A stretch of DNA of 64,000 nucleotides from Salinimonas marina. GTDB taxonomy: Bacteria > Pseudomonadota > Gammaproteobacteria > Enterobacterales > Alteromonadaceae. This document shows positions 21,817 through 30,559 of this stretch, piece by piece (within the stretch, counting starts at the first letter, position 1; every line of letters begins with the position of its first letter). The DNA lies in NCBI RefSeq assembly GCF_015644725.1, contig NZ_CP064795.1, positions 3,656,501 to 3,720,500 of the forward strand. The letters are read 5' to 3'. The translations under genes and the position numbers were made by a program. Under the pieces are notes generated by a model. It ran no database searches. It worked only from the letters and a program-made list of their open reading frames with translations, and was not told where the DNA came from.

Positions 21817-21846
21817 CGTAATTCCGCCCAACTAAAAAGCGTCAGA

Positions 21847-21874
21847 AGTATACTGTTTTACCGATAATTTTCAA
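21847..21874 (-). promoter_or_regulatory. Probable sigma-70 promoter of the atp operon
   Basis: On the minus strand TTGAAA and TATACT are separated by 16 bases. The predicted start falls about 7 bases further on, just upstream of atpI. It lies in the 180-base gap between parB and atpI. Confidence 0.6.
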
Positions 21875-21995
21875 CAGTACATCGGATATTGAAAGTGATT
21901 CTGAAACTTTTCTGTGGTGATTACGTTACAGCGGCCATTCTAGACATAAATCTGCTTACATTTCGACCATCTATTTAACAAAAGAGCAAAATGCG

Positions 21996-22874
21996 CTAAT
22001 TCATTTTCGATAAAATACCATCGAGCTGCTCTAAATCACTAAAGTTGATAACGATTTTACCCTTGCCCCGGGCATTATGATCGATAGAAACCGGGGTGCC
22101 AAAATTTTCTGACAGACGGGTCATTAATCCCTGAACATCCGGGTCGATGGTTTTTTCCGGTTTTGGTCGTTGCGGTTCTAAAAATTTACGTACCAGCTTC
22201 TCGGTATCGCGAACCGTAAGCCCTTTACCTGATACCACCTGCGCGGCTTCGGTTTGCTGCTCGCCGGTTAAGGCCAGTAGGGCGCGGGCATGACCCATCT
22301 CAATATCCCCATGCTCCAGCAAAAGCTTAACATCCTCATTGAGGTTATTCAGACGCAACAAATTGGTCACGGACGTACGGGATTTTCCTACCGCCTCGGC
22401 CACCTCGGCATGGGTCAGTTCAAATTCCTTCATTAGCCGGTCCAGCGCCATGGCTTCTTCCATGGCATTGAGATCTTCACGCTGAATATTTTCAATCAGC
22501 GCAATGGCCACCGCCGCTTCATCGGGCACATCCTTAAGAATGCAGGGTACCACATCCAGCTCGGCTAACTGGGCCGCCCGCCAGCGTCGCTCACCAGCAA
22601 TAATTTCATACTTCTGGGTCTCAAGCTGACGTACCACAATGGGTTGAATCACGCCCTGGGAGCGGATTGAAGAGGCAAGTTCATCCAGCGCATCTGGCGA
22701 CATGTCTTTACGGGGCTGATATCGGCCCGGCTGCAAAAACTCTATGGGCAGCTTACATAGCTCAGAATCGGTTGGGGCAGGGGCTGCTTGTTCCGGTGCT
22801 TGCTGGGGTGAAGACTGACTGGTTGCCAACAGGGCATCCAGGCCACGTCCTAGTCCTCTTTTTTTTGCTGACAT
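21996..22874 (-). CDS. parB: Chromosome partitioning protein ParB
   Basis: The 292-residue CTP-dependent DNA clamp starts with KKRGLGRGLDALL. It has the GERRWRAAQLA arginine box near residue 95, the helix-turn-helix region THAEVAEAVGKSRTSVTNLLRL at about 150-171, and a C-terminal dimerisation domain. It loads at parS sites and spreads to organise the origin region. Two strong parS palindromes lie in recF in this window. It follows parA by 52 bases. Confidence 0.96.
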   Translation of the reverse strand: MSAKKRGLGRGLDALLATSQSSPQQAPEQAAPAPTDSELCKLPIEFLQPGRYQPRKDMSPDALDELASSIRSQGVIQPIVVRQLETQKYEIIAGERRWRAAQLAELDVVPCILKDVPDEAAVAIALIENIQREDLNAMEEAMALDRLMKEFELTHAEVAEAVGKSRTSVTNLLRLNNLNEDVKLLLEHGDIEMGHARALLALTGEQQTEAAQVVSGKGLTVRDTEKLVRKFLEPQRPKPEKTIDPDVQGLMTRLSENFGTPVSIDHNARGKGKIVINFSDLEQLDGILSKMN

Positions 22875-22926
22875 AGTATCCTCAAAAACTAACTTTACGC
22901 CGGTTGTGCCCGGTCATTGTTATTGA

Positions 22927-23721
22927 TTATCCGGCTTTTGCCGCCTGCAAGCCGGCTTTATCGCGACGCCGCAGAATTTCACCCGCCAGGGCCAGATAGG
23001 CTTTCGCACCCGTCGACGATTTATCATAGTACATGGCCGGTGTGCCAAAGCTCGGCGCTTCGGCCAGACGCACGTTTCTGGGAATAACCGTACGATAAAC
23101 CTGTTCGCCAAAATGGCGTTTTAGCTGTTCTGAAACATCGTTGGCAAGCCGGTTTCGTGGGTCGTACATTGTCCGTAACACCCCTTCAATTTTAAGATCG
23201 GGGTTCACCACGGAGGCGAGCTTGCCAATGGTGTCCATCAGCGCGGTTATGCCTTCCAGGGCATAGTATTCGCACTGCATGGGAACCAGCACCGAATCTG
23301 CAGCAGCCAGAGCATTGACGGTAAGCTGATTCAAGGAAGGCGGGCAATCAATAAAGACAAAATCGTAATAGTCGAGCACCGGCTTCAGGGCATTGCGTAA
23401 GCGTACTTCCCGGGCAAACATTTCCATCAGCTTGATTTCTGCCGCGGTAACATCACCATTGGCCGGAATCAGATCGTATTTGCCACTGGTGCTTTTTAGC
23501 GTTACCTCGCTGATAGGCTGCTCTTCAATAAGCAGTTCGAAACAAGTCGCCGGCACATCATACTTATCGATGCCGCTTCCCATCGTGGCATTGCCCTGAG
23601 GGTCCAGATCAATAAGCAGAACTTTGCGCTTGGTTGCCGCCATGGATGCGGCAACATTGACTGCGGTGGTGGTCTTTCCAACACCGCCTTTTTGATTCGC
23701 AATTGCGATTACCTTTGCCAC
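22927..23721 (-). CDS. parA: Chromosome partitioning ATPase ParA
   Basis: The 264-residue product starts MAKVIAIANQKGGVGKTTTA, the deviant Walker A motif at 11-18. IDLDPQGNATMGSG is the Walker A' region and FIDCPPSLNQLTVNAL the Walker B region. ParA forms ATP-dependent DNA-bound gradients that move ParB-parS complexes. It follows rsmG by 11 bases, in the conserved mnmG-rsmG-parA-parB order. Confidence 0.96.
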   Translation of the reverse strand: MAKVIAIANQKGGVGKTTTAVNVAASMAATKRKVLLIDLDPQGNATMGSGIDKYDVPATCFELLIEEQPISEVTLKSTSGKYDLIPANGDVTAAEIKLMEMFAREVRLRNALKPVLDYYDFVFIDCPPSLNQLTVNALAAADSVLVPMQCEYYALEGITALMDTIGKLASVVNPDLKIEGVLRTMYDPRNRLANDVSEQLKRHFGEQVYRTVIPRNVRLAEAPSFGTPAMYYDKSSTGAKAYLALAGEILRRRDKAGLQAAKAG

Positions 23722-23732
23722 ACTAAATCCCG

Positions 23733-24377
23733 TTAAACTTTTCGAATGGTCACCAGGTGACGTTCACCGACAAGATCCGGCACTTTCAAGGCAGTTACAG
23801 ATTCAACACGAAAGTGACTACTTACTTCATCGATTTCGCTTTGGGGGAACTGTCCCTTGAGTGCTAAAAATTTTCCTTCTGAATCTACCAGATGCTCGCA
23901 CCAGTGCAACATATCTTTTAACGAAGCAAAGGCCCGGCTGAGTACTATAGCATAGGGCCGGGGGATTTGATGCTCTTCCACACGGCTATGCACACAGGTA
24001 ACATTGTTTAATTTTAACTCATAAGCACATTGCTTCATAAAGCGAACCCGCTTACCCAGACTATCAAGCAGCGTGAAATTTACCTGCGGATTGATAATGG
24101 CCAGGGGCATACCCGGTAACCCAGGGCCGGTGCCCACATCAATGACATGGTCTGCATCAATCGCGGGTGCCACACTTAGCGAGTCCAGCAGGTGCTTTAC
24201 TACCATCTGTTCCGGGTCGCGTACCGAGGTAAGATTGTAGGCTTTATTCCATTTGTGCATCAGACACACAAATTCAATAAGTTGCTGATGCTGGTGTGCA
24301 TCCACCGCCACGGTCATTTTTTGTAGCCCGGCGGTCAGTATTTCACTAAGCCGTTGCTTGTCCACTGTCTGTGTCAC
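23733..24377 (-). CDS. rsmG: 16S rRNA (guanine527-N7)-methyltransferase RsmG
   Basis: The 214-residue methyltransferase has the SAM-binding segment [17 protein letters not shown] near residue 80 and the family's [10 protein letters not shown] and [14 protein letters not shown] blocks. It methylates G527 of 16S rRNA. It starts with GTG overlapping the mnmG stop (GTGA), so it is coupled to mnmG. Confidence 0.95.
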   Translation of the reverse strand: MTQTVDKQRLSEILTAGLQKMTVAVDAHQHQQLIEFVCLMHKWNKAYNLTSVRDPEQMVVKHLLDSLSVAPAIDADHVIDVGTGPGLPGMPLAIINPQVNFTLLDSLGKRVRFMKQCAYELKLNNVTCVHSRVEEHQIPRPYAIVLSRAFASLKDMLHWCEHLVDSEGKFLALKGQFPQSEIDEVSSHFRVESVTALKVPDLVGERHLVTIRKV

Positions 24378-26275
24378 GCGCTGATTTGCTCCTGCTTTCG
24401 TAATAGTCCATGCTTTTTAAGATAAACCAGTAACAAAGATACCGCGGCCGGGGTAATACCTGAAATACGCGATGCCTTGCCAATGGTCTCAGGCCGCGCG
24501 TCAGTCAGCTTGGCCACCACCTCATTGGATAAACCCGAAATCTTGCTGTAGTCAAAATCTTTCGGCAACAACGTGTTCTCATGCCGCTGGGTTTTAGCAA
24601 TCTCTTCAAGCTGACGAGCAATATAACCGGCGTACTTTATCTGAATCTCGACCTGCTGGGCGGCAATCGGATCGCTAAGGCCAGGCCCCAGAGCATCAAT
24701 TTGCATCAGTTTGTCATAGGTCATTTCAGGACGTCGAATCAATTCTTCCAATGAGTGCTCCCGGCTCACCGGATTTTTAAGCAGTGGGTTTAACGCTTCT
24801 ACTGCACTGTGGTCCGGATGTACCCACTGACTGCGCAGGCGTTGCTGTTCACCTTCCACCGCTTCCATTTTCTGGTTAAAGGCGCGCCAGCGTGTATCAT
24901 CTACCAACCCAATCTCACGACCTAATGCGGTCAGACGCATGTCGGCATTGTCTTCACGCAGCAGCAACCGATATTCGGCGCGACTGGTAAACATACGATA
25001 GGGCTCCTTGGTGCCCATGGTCGCCAGATCATCAATTAACACGCCCATGTAGGCCTGGTCCCGGCGCAGGATCAGAGGATCTTTTTGTTGCACCTGCAAG
25101 GCGGCGTTTGCCCCGGCAATCAGACCTTGGGCCCCGGCTTCTTCATAACCCGTGGTGCCGTTGATCTGACCGGCAAAAAACAATCCGTTCAGATGCTTGG
25201 TTTCCAATGTTTGCTTAAGGTCCCGCGGATCAAAGAAGTCGTACTCAATGGCATAACCAGGACGCACAATATGCGCATTTTCAAATCCGACAATGGAGCG
25301 CACCATTTCAATTTGTACATCAAAAGGCAGGCTGGTCGAGATGCCATTCGGATAGACTTCCATGCTGTTCAGCCCTTCCGGCTCCACAAAAATCTGATGC
25401 GAGGATTTGTCAGCAAAACGCGTAATCTTATCTTCGATGCTAGGGCAATACCGTGGACCCACCCCTTCGATAACCCCGGTATACATCGGTGAACGATCCA
25501 TGCCAGTGCGAATTATGTCGTGGGTACGGGCATTGGTATGGGTGATATAACATGGCACCTGGCGCGGGTGCATATCCCGGTTGCCCATGAAAGACACCAC
25601 CGGTACCGGCGTGTCACCAGGTTGAGCCTGCATTTTGCTAAAATCAAGACTGCGGGTATCCAGCCGTGCCGGGGTACCGGTTTTCAAACGATCCACCCGA
25701 AAAGGTAAGGCCCGGAGCCGATCTGCTAAGGCAATGGAAGGCGGATCGCCAGCCCGGCCACCCCGATAATTTTCCAGACCGATATGAATGGTCCCGCCTA
25801 AAAAGGTCCCGACAGTCAGAACCACGGTTTTGGCTTTGAATTTCAACCCCATTTGGGTGATCATACCGCAGACACGATCATTTTCAACAATCAGATCATC
25901 GCAGCTTTGCTGAAACAACGTCAGGTTGTCCTGCTGTTCCACCATGGTTCTGATCGCCTGGCGATACAGGGTCCGATCGGCCTGGGCCCGGGTTGCACGT
26001 ACTGCCGGACCCTTACTGGAATTAAGCGTGCGGAACTGAATACCGCTGTGATCGGTAGCCAATGCCATAGCACCGCCCAAAGCATCGATCTCTTTGACCA
26101 GATGACCTTTGCCAATCCCGCCGATAGCCGGGTTGCACGACATCTGGCCGATAGTTTCGATATTGTGAGTCAACAGAAGCGTATTCGCTCCCATGCGGGC
26201 TGCAGCCATCGCGGCTTCGGTACCGGCATGACCGCCGCCAACCACAATGACATCAAACTCTTGTTGATAAAACAT
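24374..26275 (-). CDS. mnmG: tRNA uridine-5-carboxymethylaminomethyl modification enzyme MnmG
   Basis: The 633-residue FAD enzyme works with MnmE to build the cmnm5 group at wobble uridine 34. The FAD motif [11 protein letters not shown] lies near the N-terminus, followed by [17 protein letters not shown] and [17 protein letters not shown]; the C-terminal helical MnmE-contact domain is complete. The ATG at 26275 ([15 protein letters not shown]) gives the usual length. It lies next to oriC, the classic gidA-oriC arrangement of gammaproteobacteria. Confidence 0.97.
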   Translation of the reverse strand: MFYQQEFDVIVVGGGHAGTEAAMAAARMGANTLLLTHNIETIGQMSCNPAIGGIGKGHLVKEIDALGGAMALATDHSGIQFRTLNSSKGPAVRATRAQADRTLYRQAIRTMVEQQDNLTLFQQSCDDLIVENDRVCGMITQMGLKFKAKTVVLTVGTFLGGTIHIGLENYRGGRAGDPPSIALADRLRALPFRVDRLKTGTPARLDTRSLDFSKMQAQPGDTPVPVVSFMGNRDMHPRQVPCYITHTNARTHDIIRTGMDRSPMYTGVIEGVGPRYCPSIEDKITRFADKSSHQIFVEPEGLNSMEVYPNGISTSLPFDVQIEMVRSIVGFENAHIVRPGYAIEYDFFDPRDLKQTLETKHLNGLFFAGQINGTTGYEEAGAQGLIAGANAALQVQQKDPLILRRDQAYMGVLIDDLATMGTKEPYRMFTSRAEYRLLLREDNADMRLTALGREIGLVDDTRWRAFNQKMEAVEGEQQRLRSQWVHPDHSAVEALNPLLKNPVSREHSLEELIRRPEMTYDKLMQIDALGPGLSDPIAAQQVEIQIKYAGYIARQLEEIAKTQRHENTLLPKDFDYSKISGLSNEVVAKLTDARPETIGKASRISGITPAAVSLLLVYLKKHGLLRKQEQISA

Positions 26276-26423
26276 GCTAAACCTCACAACGCTACGGTGT
26301 AAAAATGATCCGGGACCCTTCGATCAAAAGGGCGCGTATTTTAGCTGACTTAACCGGTAATGAAAATGGTTAAATCTTCTTCAGTGAAAGTGCCTGAATC
26401 GGCCAGAGGGCTGGCCTTATATA

Positions 26424-26822
26424 TAATATGATCTCTTAAGATCTCTTTATTTTTATTATTATTAGGATCGGCAAGATCTGTTGATAAGCGATCATTCTTC
26501 ATAGATCACAGGATCTTAGCGGATTAACAACCCTTGTACATGAGAGATCATAACCGGGGGCGGATCCTGTGTATAAGGGGCCTATTTATCCACAGGCGGC
26601 CATTCACCGAAAGTTATCTAATTAATGATCAAAGCTTATACACAGTGCTGTGGGGGATCATATCCACAAGCGTGATCAAGTTGTGATCCCAGTGGGGATA
26701 AGTTGGTGAAGAAATTGGGATTGGGATCGCCGGATCGTGAATATAAAGGTCTTGAGCCTGATCGTTTTACACAGATGATCTTATCCACATTGATCAATAG
26801 ATCCGAATTAACCCAGATCTTT
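26424..26822. other. oriC: Chromosomal replication origin oriC
   Basis: The mnmG side is AT-rich, with two GATCTCTT-type elements (26430-26460) resembling the E. coli 13-mers of the unwinding region. Then come DnaA boxes matching TTATNCACA at 26568-26576 (reverse), 26586-26594, 26636-26644 and 26781-26789, with near-matches at 26660-26668 and 26693-26701. Twenty GATC sites lie between 26430 and 26819. The setting between mnmG and mioC-side genes matches enterobacterial oriC. Nothing coding is seen in the whole gap 26276-27059; a GGCCAG/CTGGCC hairpin lies at 26401-26416. Confidence 0.92.
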
Positions 26823-27029
26823 TTTTTTCACATTATTGGGTTATGGGGGCTTGTTTAAGACAGAGCGTGATCAAAAAAGACTATTACAGGTCGAAATACC
26901 ACCGATGTCAGCGCTCACGATCAGCTGATTTGCCTGCCCGATGGTCGCTATTTTACGCAATGATCGGGGGCAATGGCTGGCATTTATTAGCAATGACACA
27001 CAGAAAGCAAAGTAGCAGGAGCGGGGATC

Positions 27030-27053
27030 TGACCTGAAGAGCTTCAGGTCAGG
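27030..27053 (-). terminator. Possible terminator between dnaC-like gene and oriC
   Basis: CTGACCTGAA and TTCAGGTCAG form a perfect 10-bp stem around a four-base loop just after the stop of the helicase-loader gene. It lacks a T tract. It could limit read-through of the mioC-dnaT-dnaC transcript into oriC. Confidence 0.5.
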
Positions 27054-27059
27054 CTTTCG

Positions 27060-27884
27060 TTAGCGTACCTGGTTGGGTTGGTAGCGTAAGGGTGCGCTAC
27101 TGGTTGGTTCTGCTTCACTGGAAGAAATACCACCACGACGACTGGGGCCGGAAAAGCGCACCCGGTAGGTGTCATATTCTTTGATGCTTTCGAAACAATA
27201 ACGCCCAATGGCATGTTCCAGTTCGGCCAGATTATGATTGGTAATCAGGATACAGTTCTTTTTGTTCACCAGACGCTGACGCAAAAGATTACCCAGCCAG
27301 CTTTGGGTGTTCTTTTTCAGGACCGTTTCATTTACACACACCTCATCTAATACCAGCAGGTCGACCTCCAGCAGTTCCTGGTGGGCGGCGCGAAATTTTT
27401 GACCAATGTTGTCCTGAGCGCTGAAATCATAAGAAAAATAGCGCATTTCCTGGAGGGTCGATAGCTGTCGATACAAGACACTAATTTCATATTGATCAAT
27501 TAGCTGGTGCGCAATGGCTCCGGCGATGTGTGATTTCCCCCGGCCATAATCACCGTAAAACAGCATCATATGAGAACCGGCATTGCGCCAGGAAGGATCT
27601 TCATGTGCAGCAATAAAGGACTGGGCAATACTGACGGCTTCGATGACATCTTCACTGTCTTCTATCAAATTGCCAAAGGTCCATTTGGGGTTTAAATCCG
27701 AACGTCCATGAATCTCTGCAATCCGATCTTTTTTACTGCGCAGCTGCCGCTGACGTACTTCGGCGTTTGCCTGTTGTTCGTACTGGGTACGTAAGGTTTT
27801 ATAATCGATGTATTCATCTTCGGTAACGGCAGGTTTGCCCATGGCCCGGGCCAGACTATTAATACGATCTTTTATGGATTCCAT
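27060..27884 (-). CDS. DnaC-like AAA+ helicase loader
   Basis: The 274-residue AAA+ ATPase resembles DnaC/IstB-type proteins. Walker A is GDYGRGKSH at 111-119, Walker B is VDLLVLDEV at about 174-182, followed by ITNHNLAEL (sensor 1) and a Tyr-Arg-x-Arg motif with GPSRRGG near the end, as in DnaC. The N-terminal 90 residues are charged and helical, the part that touches DnaB in DnaC. It follows the DnaT-like gene by 2 bases and lies beside oriC. Loading of replicative helicase is inferred; transposon IstB is unlikely because no IS element is present. Confidence 0.8.
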   Translation of the reverse strand: MESIKDRINSLARAMGKPAVTEDEYIDYKTLRTQYEQQANAEVRQRQLRSKKDRIAEIHGRSDLNPKWTFGNLIEDSEDVIEAVSIAQSFIAAHEDPSWRNAGSHMMLFYGDYGRGKSHIAGAIAHQLIDQYEISVLYRQLSTLQEMRYFSYDFSAQDNIGQKFRAAHQELLEVDLLVLDEVCVNETVLKKNTQSWLGNLLRQRLVNKKNCILITNHNLAELEHAIGRYCFESIKEYDTYRVRFSGPSRRGGISSSEAEPTSSAPLRYQPNQVR

Positions 27885-27886
27885 AA

Positions 27887-28549
27887 TCAGGACTTCTTCT
27901 GCGATGAATATTTGGCTACCAGCTTACGCGCATTATCATCTGCTTCCAAGCCGGGTGCAACCGGCACTTGCTGGCTACCCACCTGCTGCTTAAGTGGTGA
28001 CCCCGATGCCAGCCGTTTTTGACGCATGGCATAGGTAAACTTCTGCGTCCATTGAAAGTGACTGAATACGGCCGCAGGCCGACCCAGCCAGTAGGCAATA
28101 AACTCGCCCACATCATTGTCATCAAATTCTTTATCAATCAGGCCCAGTAGGTTAGCCATTTGCTGAAATAATGCTTTGTCAGGTTGCCAGTTAGCTTTCA
28201 TAGGCTGATGCTGACGATGCAAATGAGCAAAATCATCCTGCGCCTGAGCACACAATGGTAATAGCAACGCTTTTCCATTGAGGGATTGTTCAAAGCTCAG
28301 AGGCTGGGGCAGGGCCACCAGTCCCGCTTGTTCCAGCTGCCGAAGCAGGGCATTTATCTGTCGACCGCGATTGTAAGCGGCTCCCTCCGGCGCATCGCCA
28401 TTTAGCAGCTTCAGAATAAATTTATAATTGAGCGGCTCACTGGCCGTAGTAACAAGATTGGCCGTAGGACGCAGCCCCAGGCTGTACAGAACCCTGGCTG
28501 CATTGCAAAGTGGTGTGCATAGAGCGTGGTACTCGGCCTGAGTAAACAT
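27887..28549 (-). CDS. DnaT-like primosomal protein
   Basis: The 220-residue protein ends with a DnaT-type single-stranded-DNA-binding domain at about 121-178: WQPDKALFQQMANLLGL, FIAYWLGRPA and HFQWTQKFTYAMRQKR follow the family pattern. The N-terminal half (VLYSLGLRPTAN, INALLRQLEQAGL) looks like a winged-helix-type module. DnaT helps PriA-PriB-DnaC load helicase at restart. The ATG at 28549 lies 7 bases after mioC and has AAGG upstream. Its pairing with a DnaC-like gene supports the call. Confidence 0.78.
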   Translation of the reverse strand: MFTQAEYHALCTPLCNAARVLYSLGLRPTANLVTTASEPLNYKFILKLLNGDAPEGAAYNRGRQINALLRQLEQAGLVALPQPLSFEQSLNGKALLLPLCAQAQDDFAHLHRQHQPMKANWQPDKALFQQMANLLGLIDKEFDDNDVGEFIAYWLGRPAAVFSHFQWTQKFTYAMRQKRLASGSPLKQQVGSQQVPVAPGLEADDNARKLVAKYSSQKKS

Positions 28550-28556
28550 TGTTGCG

Positions 28557-28994
28557 TTACCTTTGTGCCAGTTGTTGGGTAAACCATTCCACCGCCTTTT
28601 CTTCGGGCAGCGGGTGATGCAAAACATCAATATGCAGTGGTGCACTTAATAATGTGGCATGACCTTGTTCAAGCAATTGCGTCATGGTTTGTGCACCATA
28701 GCAGTAAGTGTCGTAGCTGCTATCACCCAGTCCCACCACATAGGCTTGCACGCCGGTTAAATCACGATCCTGCAGCTGCTTGGCAAATGGCTGGATATTA
28801 TCAGGTAAATCTCCTGCGCCATGGGTTGAGGTGCAGATAAGCCAGGTGGTGCCGGGCGCCAGCGCTTCAATATCCGGCGTCAGCTGAATGTCGGTTTGAT
28901 ATCCCGCTTGCTGGGCAACCTCGGCCAGGGCATCGGCGACATATTCTGCCGCGCCAAGGACCGATCCCACAAGTATTGTAAGGTGTTGAGACAT
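28557..28994 (-). CDS. mioC: Flavodoxin-like protein MioC
   Basis: The 145-residue flavodoxin has FMN-binding loops GSVLGAAEYVADALAE near residue 11, CTSTHGAGDLPDN at about 54-66 and GLGDSSYDTYC near 88. MioC is an FMN protein reported to support biotin synthase and is the classical neighbour of oriC. It is the first gene of a mioC-dnaT-dnaC operon transcribed towards oriC. Confidence 0.92.
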   Translation of the reverse strand: MSQHLTILVGSVLGAAEYVADALAEVAQQAGYQTDIQLTPDIEALAPGTTWLICTSTHGAGDLPDNIQPFAKQLQDRDLTGVQAYVVGLGDSSYDTYCYGAQTMTQLLEQGHATLLSAPLHIDVLHHPLPEEKAVEWFTQQLAQR

Positions 28995-29345
28995 ATATTG
29001 TATTTCCGATTAGAACGAGTGAGTGCCTGCTACTGAATGACGCACCAGCGCCGGTTTTTGCGGCAAGCCAGGTGCAGGCCATTCTAGCCTGTAGTACCAC
29101 CCGCGCGTTGAAATATTACACAATGTTTCACGAGGAACATCGGGTGTATCACTGCAGCGAGGTATTTTCCCATAATCATGGCTATGGGGCGAGCGGCCCC
29201 GGTAATAGTCGCTCATTTTCGCATTGTTTTTAATTCAAGCTATTGATTAAAAGCAGTTTATCCTAGTTTAAGTACATTGCCTTTATTGCGGGTTATTACG
29301 ACTATTCATACAACTTTCTTCGTACTATTCCACCTTGTTTCCTAC
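28995..29345. other. Intergenic region between mioC and the fimbrial operon
   Basis: No convincing gene is seen. It should hold the mioC promoter and the start of the fimbrial control region. A parS-like palindrome lies at 29124-29139. From about 29220 the base composition becomes markedly AT-rich and stays so through the first fimbrial gene. Confidence 0.55.
29124..29139. other. parS: Degenerate parS-like site
   Basis: TGTTTCACGAGGAACA differs by one base at the centre from the parS form found in recF (TGTTTCACGTGGAACA). It lies about 2.3 kb from oriC. With an imperfect central CACGTG, ParB binding may be weak. Confidence 0.5.
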
Positions 29346-29372
29346 TTGCACCTCTAGATTGGCGTTTATAAT
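29346..29372 (+). promoter_or_regulatory. Possible promoter of the fimbrial operon
   Basis: A perfect TATAAT lies at 29367-29372, with TTGCAC 15 bases upstream (or CTTGCA at 16). A start near 29379 would give a short leader before the ATG at 29408. Confidence 0.5.
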
Positions 29373-29407
29373 TTAGCTCGTTCCAACATTAAAAATAATT
29401 CATCAAA

Positions 29408-29911
29408 ATGAAAACAAAACGCAACCGAATAAATTTCCACCTCATTATCGGCGTTGTGTTGCTTTTATTTTCGACTATTAGTGGCGCTGAGAATTTATCT
29501 TTATCGATTTACGGTGATATAGAGTCAAAATGCGAAATTATTTTTTTAGGGGGGAATAAAATAGATTTATCAAGTGTAAAAGAAAGAATGTTGCCGCTAG
29601 ATATCTATTGTAATCAAGCGATGAGTATCAAAATAAACTCAAAAAATGGTGGCTTGAAATTACAAGAAAAATCGGACTTCCCTGCGATTGATTATATTTT
29701 TAATTTGAATATTGAAAAGGCGAATATTGCTGCTAAAGCTAGCAGCAAAGATCTCCTCTCCGGCCTTAATTTTAATAGTTCAGGAGTCATTCCTTTTGCC
29801 GCAAGTGGGCAGCTTAAGGTGACTCTGAAAGAAAACCTGCTTTACGCAGGTTCTTACTCCGACGTTATAGCCATTGATGTATTTCCATCAATACATAATG
29901 TCAGCAAGTAA
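29408..29911 (+). CDS. Fimbrial/pilin-like secreted subunit
   Basis: The 167-residue product has a signal peptide (hydrophobic IIGVVLLLFSTISGA, cleavage near residue 27). The mature part has two cysteines (CEII and YCNQ) that could pair, as in chaperone-usher pilins, and ends with the family-like AGSYSDVIAIDVFP strand. The gene is clearly more AT-rich than its neighbours, with many Lys, Ile and Asn codons, a hint of transfer. It lies first in the fimbrial cluster, so a minor or adaptor subunit is the best guess. Confidence 0.65.
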   Translation: MKTKRNRINFHLIIGVVLLLFSTISGAENLSLSIYGDIESKCEIIFLGGNKIDLSSVKERMLPLDIYCNQAMSIKINSKNGGLKLQEKSDFPAIDYIFNLNIEKANIAAKASSKDLLSGLNFNSSGVIPFAASGQLKVTLKENLLYAGSYSDVIAIDVFPSIHNVSK

Positions 29912-29997
29912 ACACACTCTGCGTAGTTGGCAGACACTAAAGCTCCGGCGGTTTCGAGCTCAATAAACATGATATCTCTTCAAAAAGGAATACAGTG

Positions 29998-30497
29998 ATG
30001 AAAAAGTTAACAATGTGTGCAGCAGCAGTAACCGTGGTTCTTTCTACTCAGGCCAATGCGTCGCCAGGTGATGTGCAGCTGGTTGGATTTGTTTCACCTG
30101 TGTGCGAAGTTACCGGACTGTTTACCCAACTACTTGATTTCGGCAGTGTGGTGTCGTCAGGGCAATCAGTATCCACCCCATCGGTTTGCAATGTAATGAT
30201 GTGGATGGTGCCACTGTCACCATGACAAGCTCTGAAGGCGGACTGGAGTCTGACGATGATGAAGATTTTGCCCTGACCTACACGGCCACGTTTGCTCCTG
30301 CCGGAGGGCTTCCTTCATTTTCATTGTTTGCCCCAGGCGGCCCTGGTCTGAATGATGTTTCTGCGTCTTTATCCTATAGCAGTACAGCGGCACTTGCCGG
30401 CGGTGTGGGCGGCACGCTATCAGTGGTTACTACAGAAGGCTCACCCTGGGCCGGTGGTTATTCAGATACGCTGACCATCAATATCACCTCCAACTAG
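29998..30497 (+). CDS. Probable major pilin subunit (frameshifted at 30176-30179)
   Basis: A signal peptide (MKKLTMCAAAVTVVLSTQANA) is followed by VQLVGFVSPVCEV, a pilin-like strand with the first Cys. After a four-C run the frame shifts. One extra C gives STPIGLQCNDVDGATVTM, which supplies the second Cys. The end GGYSDTLTINITSN is typical of spore-coat-U/CsuA-type pilins. The restored protein is 166 residues. The ATG at 29998 follows AAGGAA at 7 bases. A strong hairpin-T element follows, which fits a highly expressed major subunit. Confidence 0.7.
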
Positions 30498-30508
30498 TCG
30501 GTGCTTTC

Positions 30509-30536
30509 AGGAGGCTGGTTTGAGCCTCCTTTTTTA
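30509..30536 (+). terminator. Intra-operon terminator after the major pilin
   Basis: AGGAGGCT and AGCCTCCT form an 8-bp stem with a six-base loop followed by TTTTTT. It lies between the pilin and first chaperone genes and may be a partial terminator that raises pilin over assembly-protein expression. Confidence 0.75.
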
Positions 30537-30559
30537 TTTATGTTCACAAGGAATTTGTT

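Noticed and set aside
26843..27037. 64-codon frame downstream of oriC
   Set aside because: It has no family likeness, no ribosome binding site and lies in the origin-flanking region.
27060..27884. IstB-type transposition helper
   Set aside because: No IstA, terminal repeats or IS remnants nearby; pairing with a DnaT-like gene beside oriC fits a helicase loader better.
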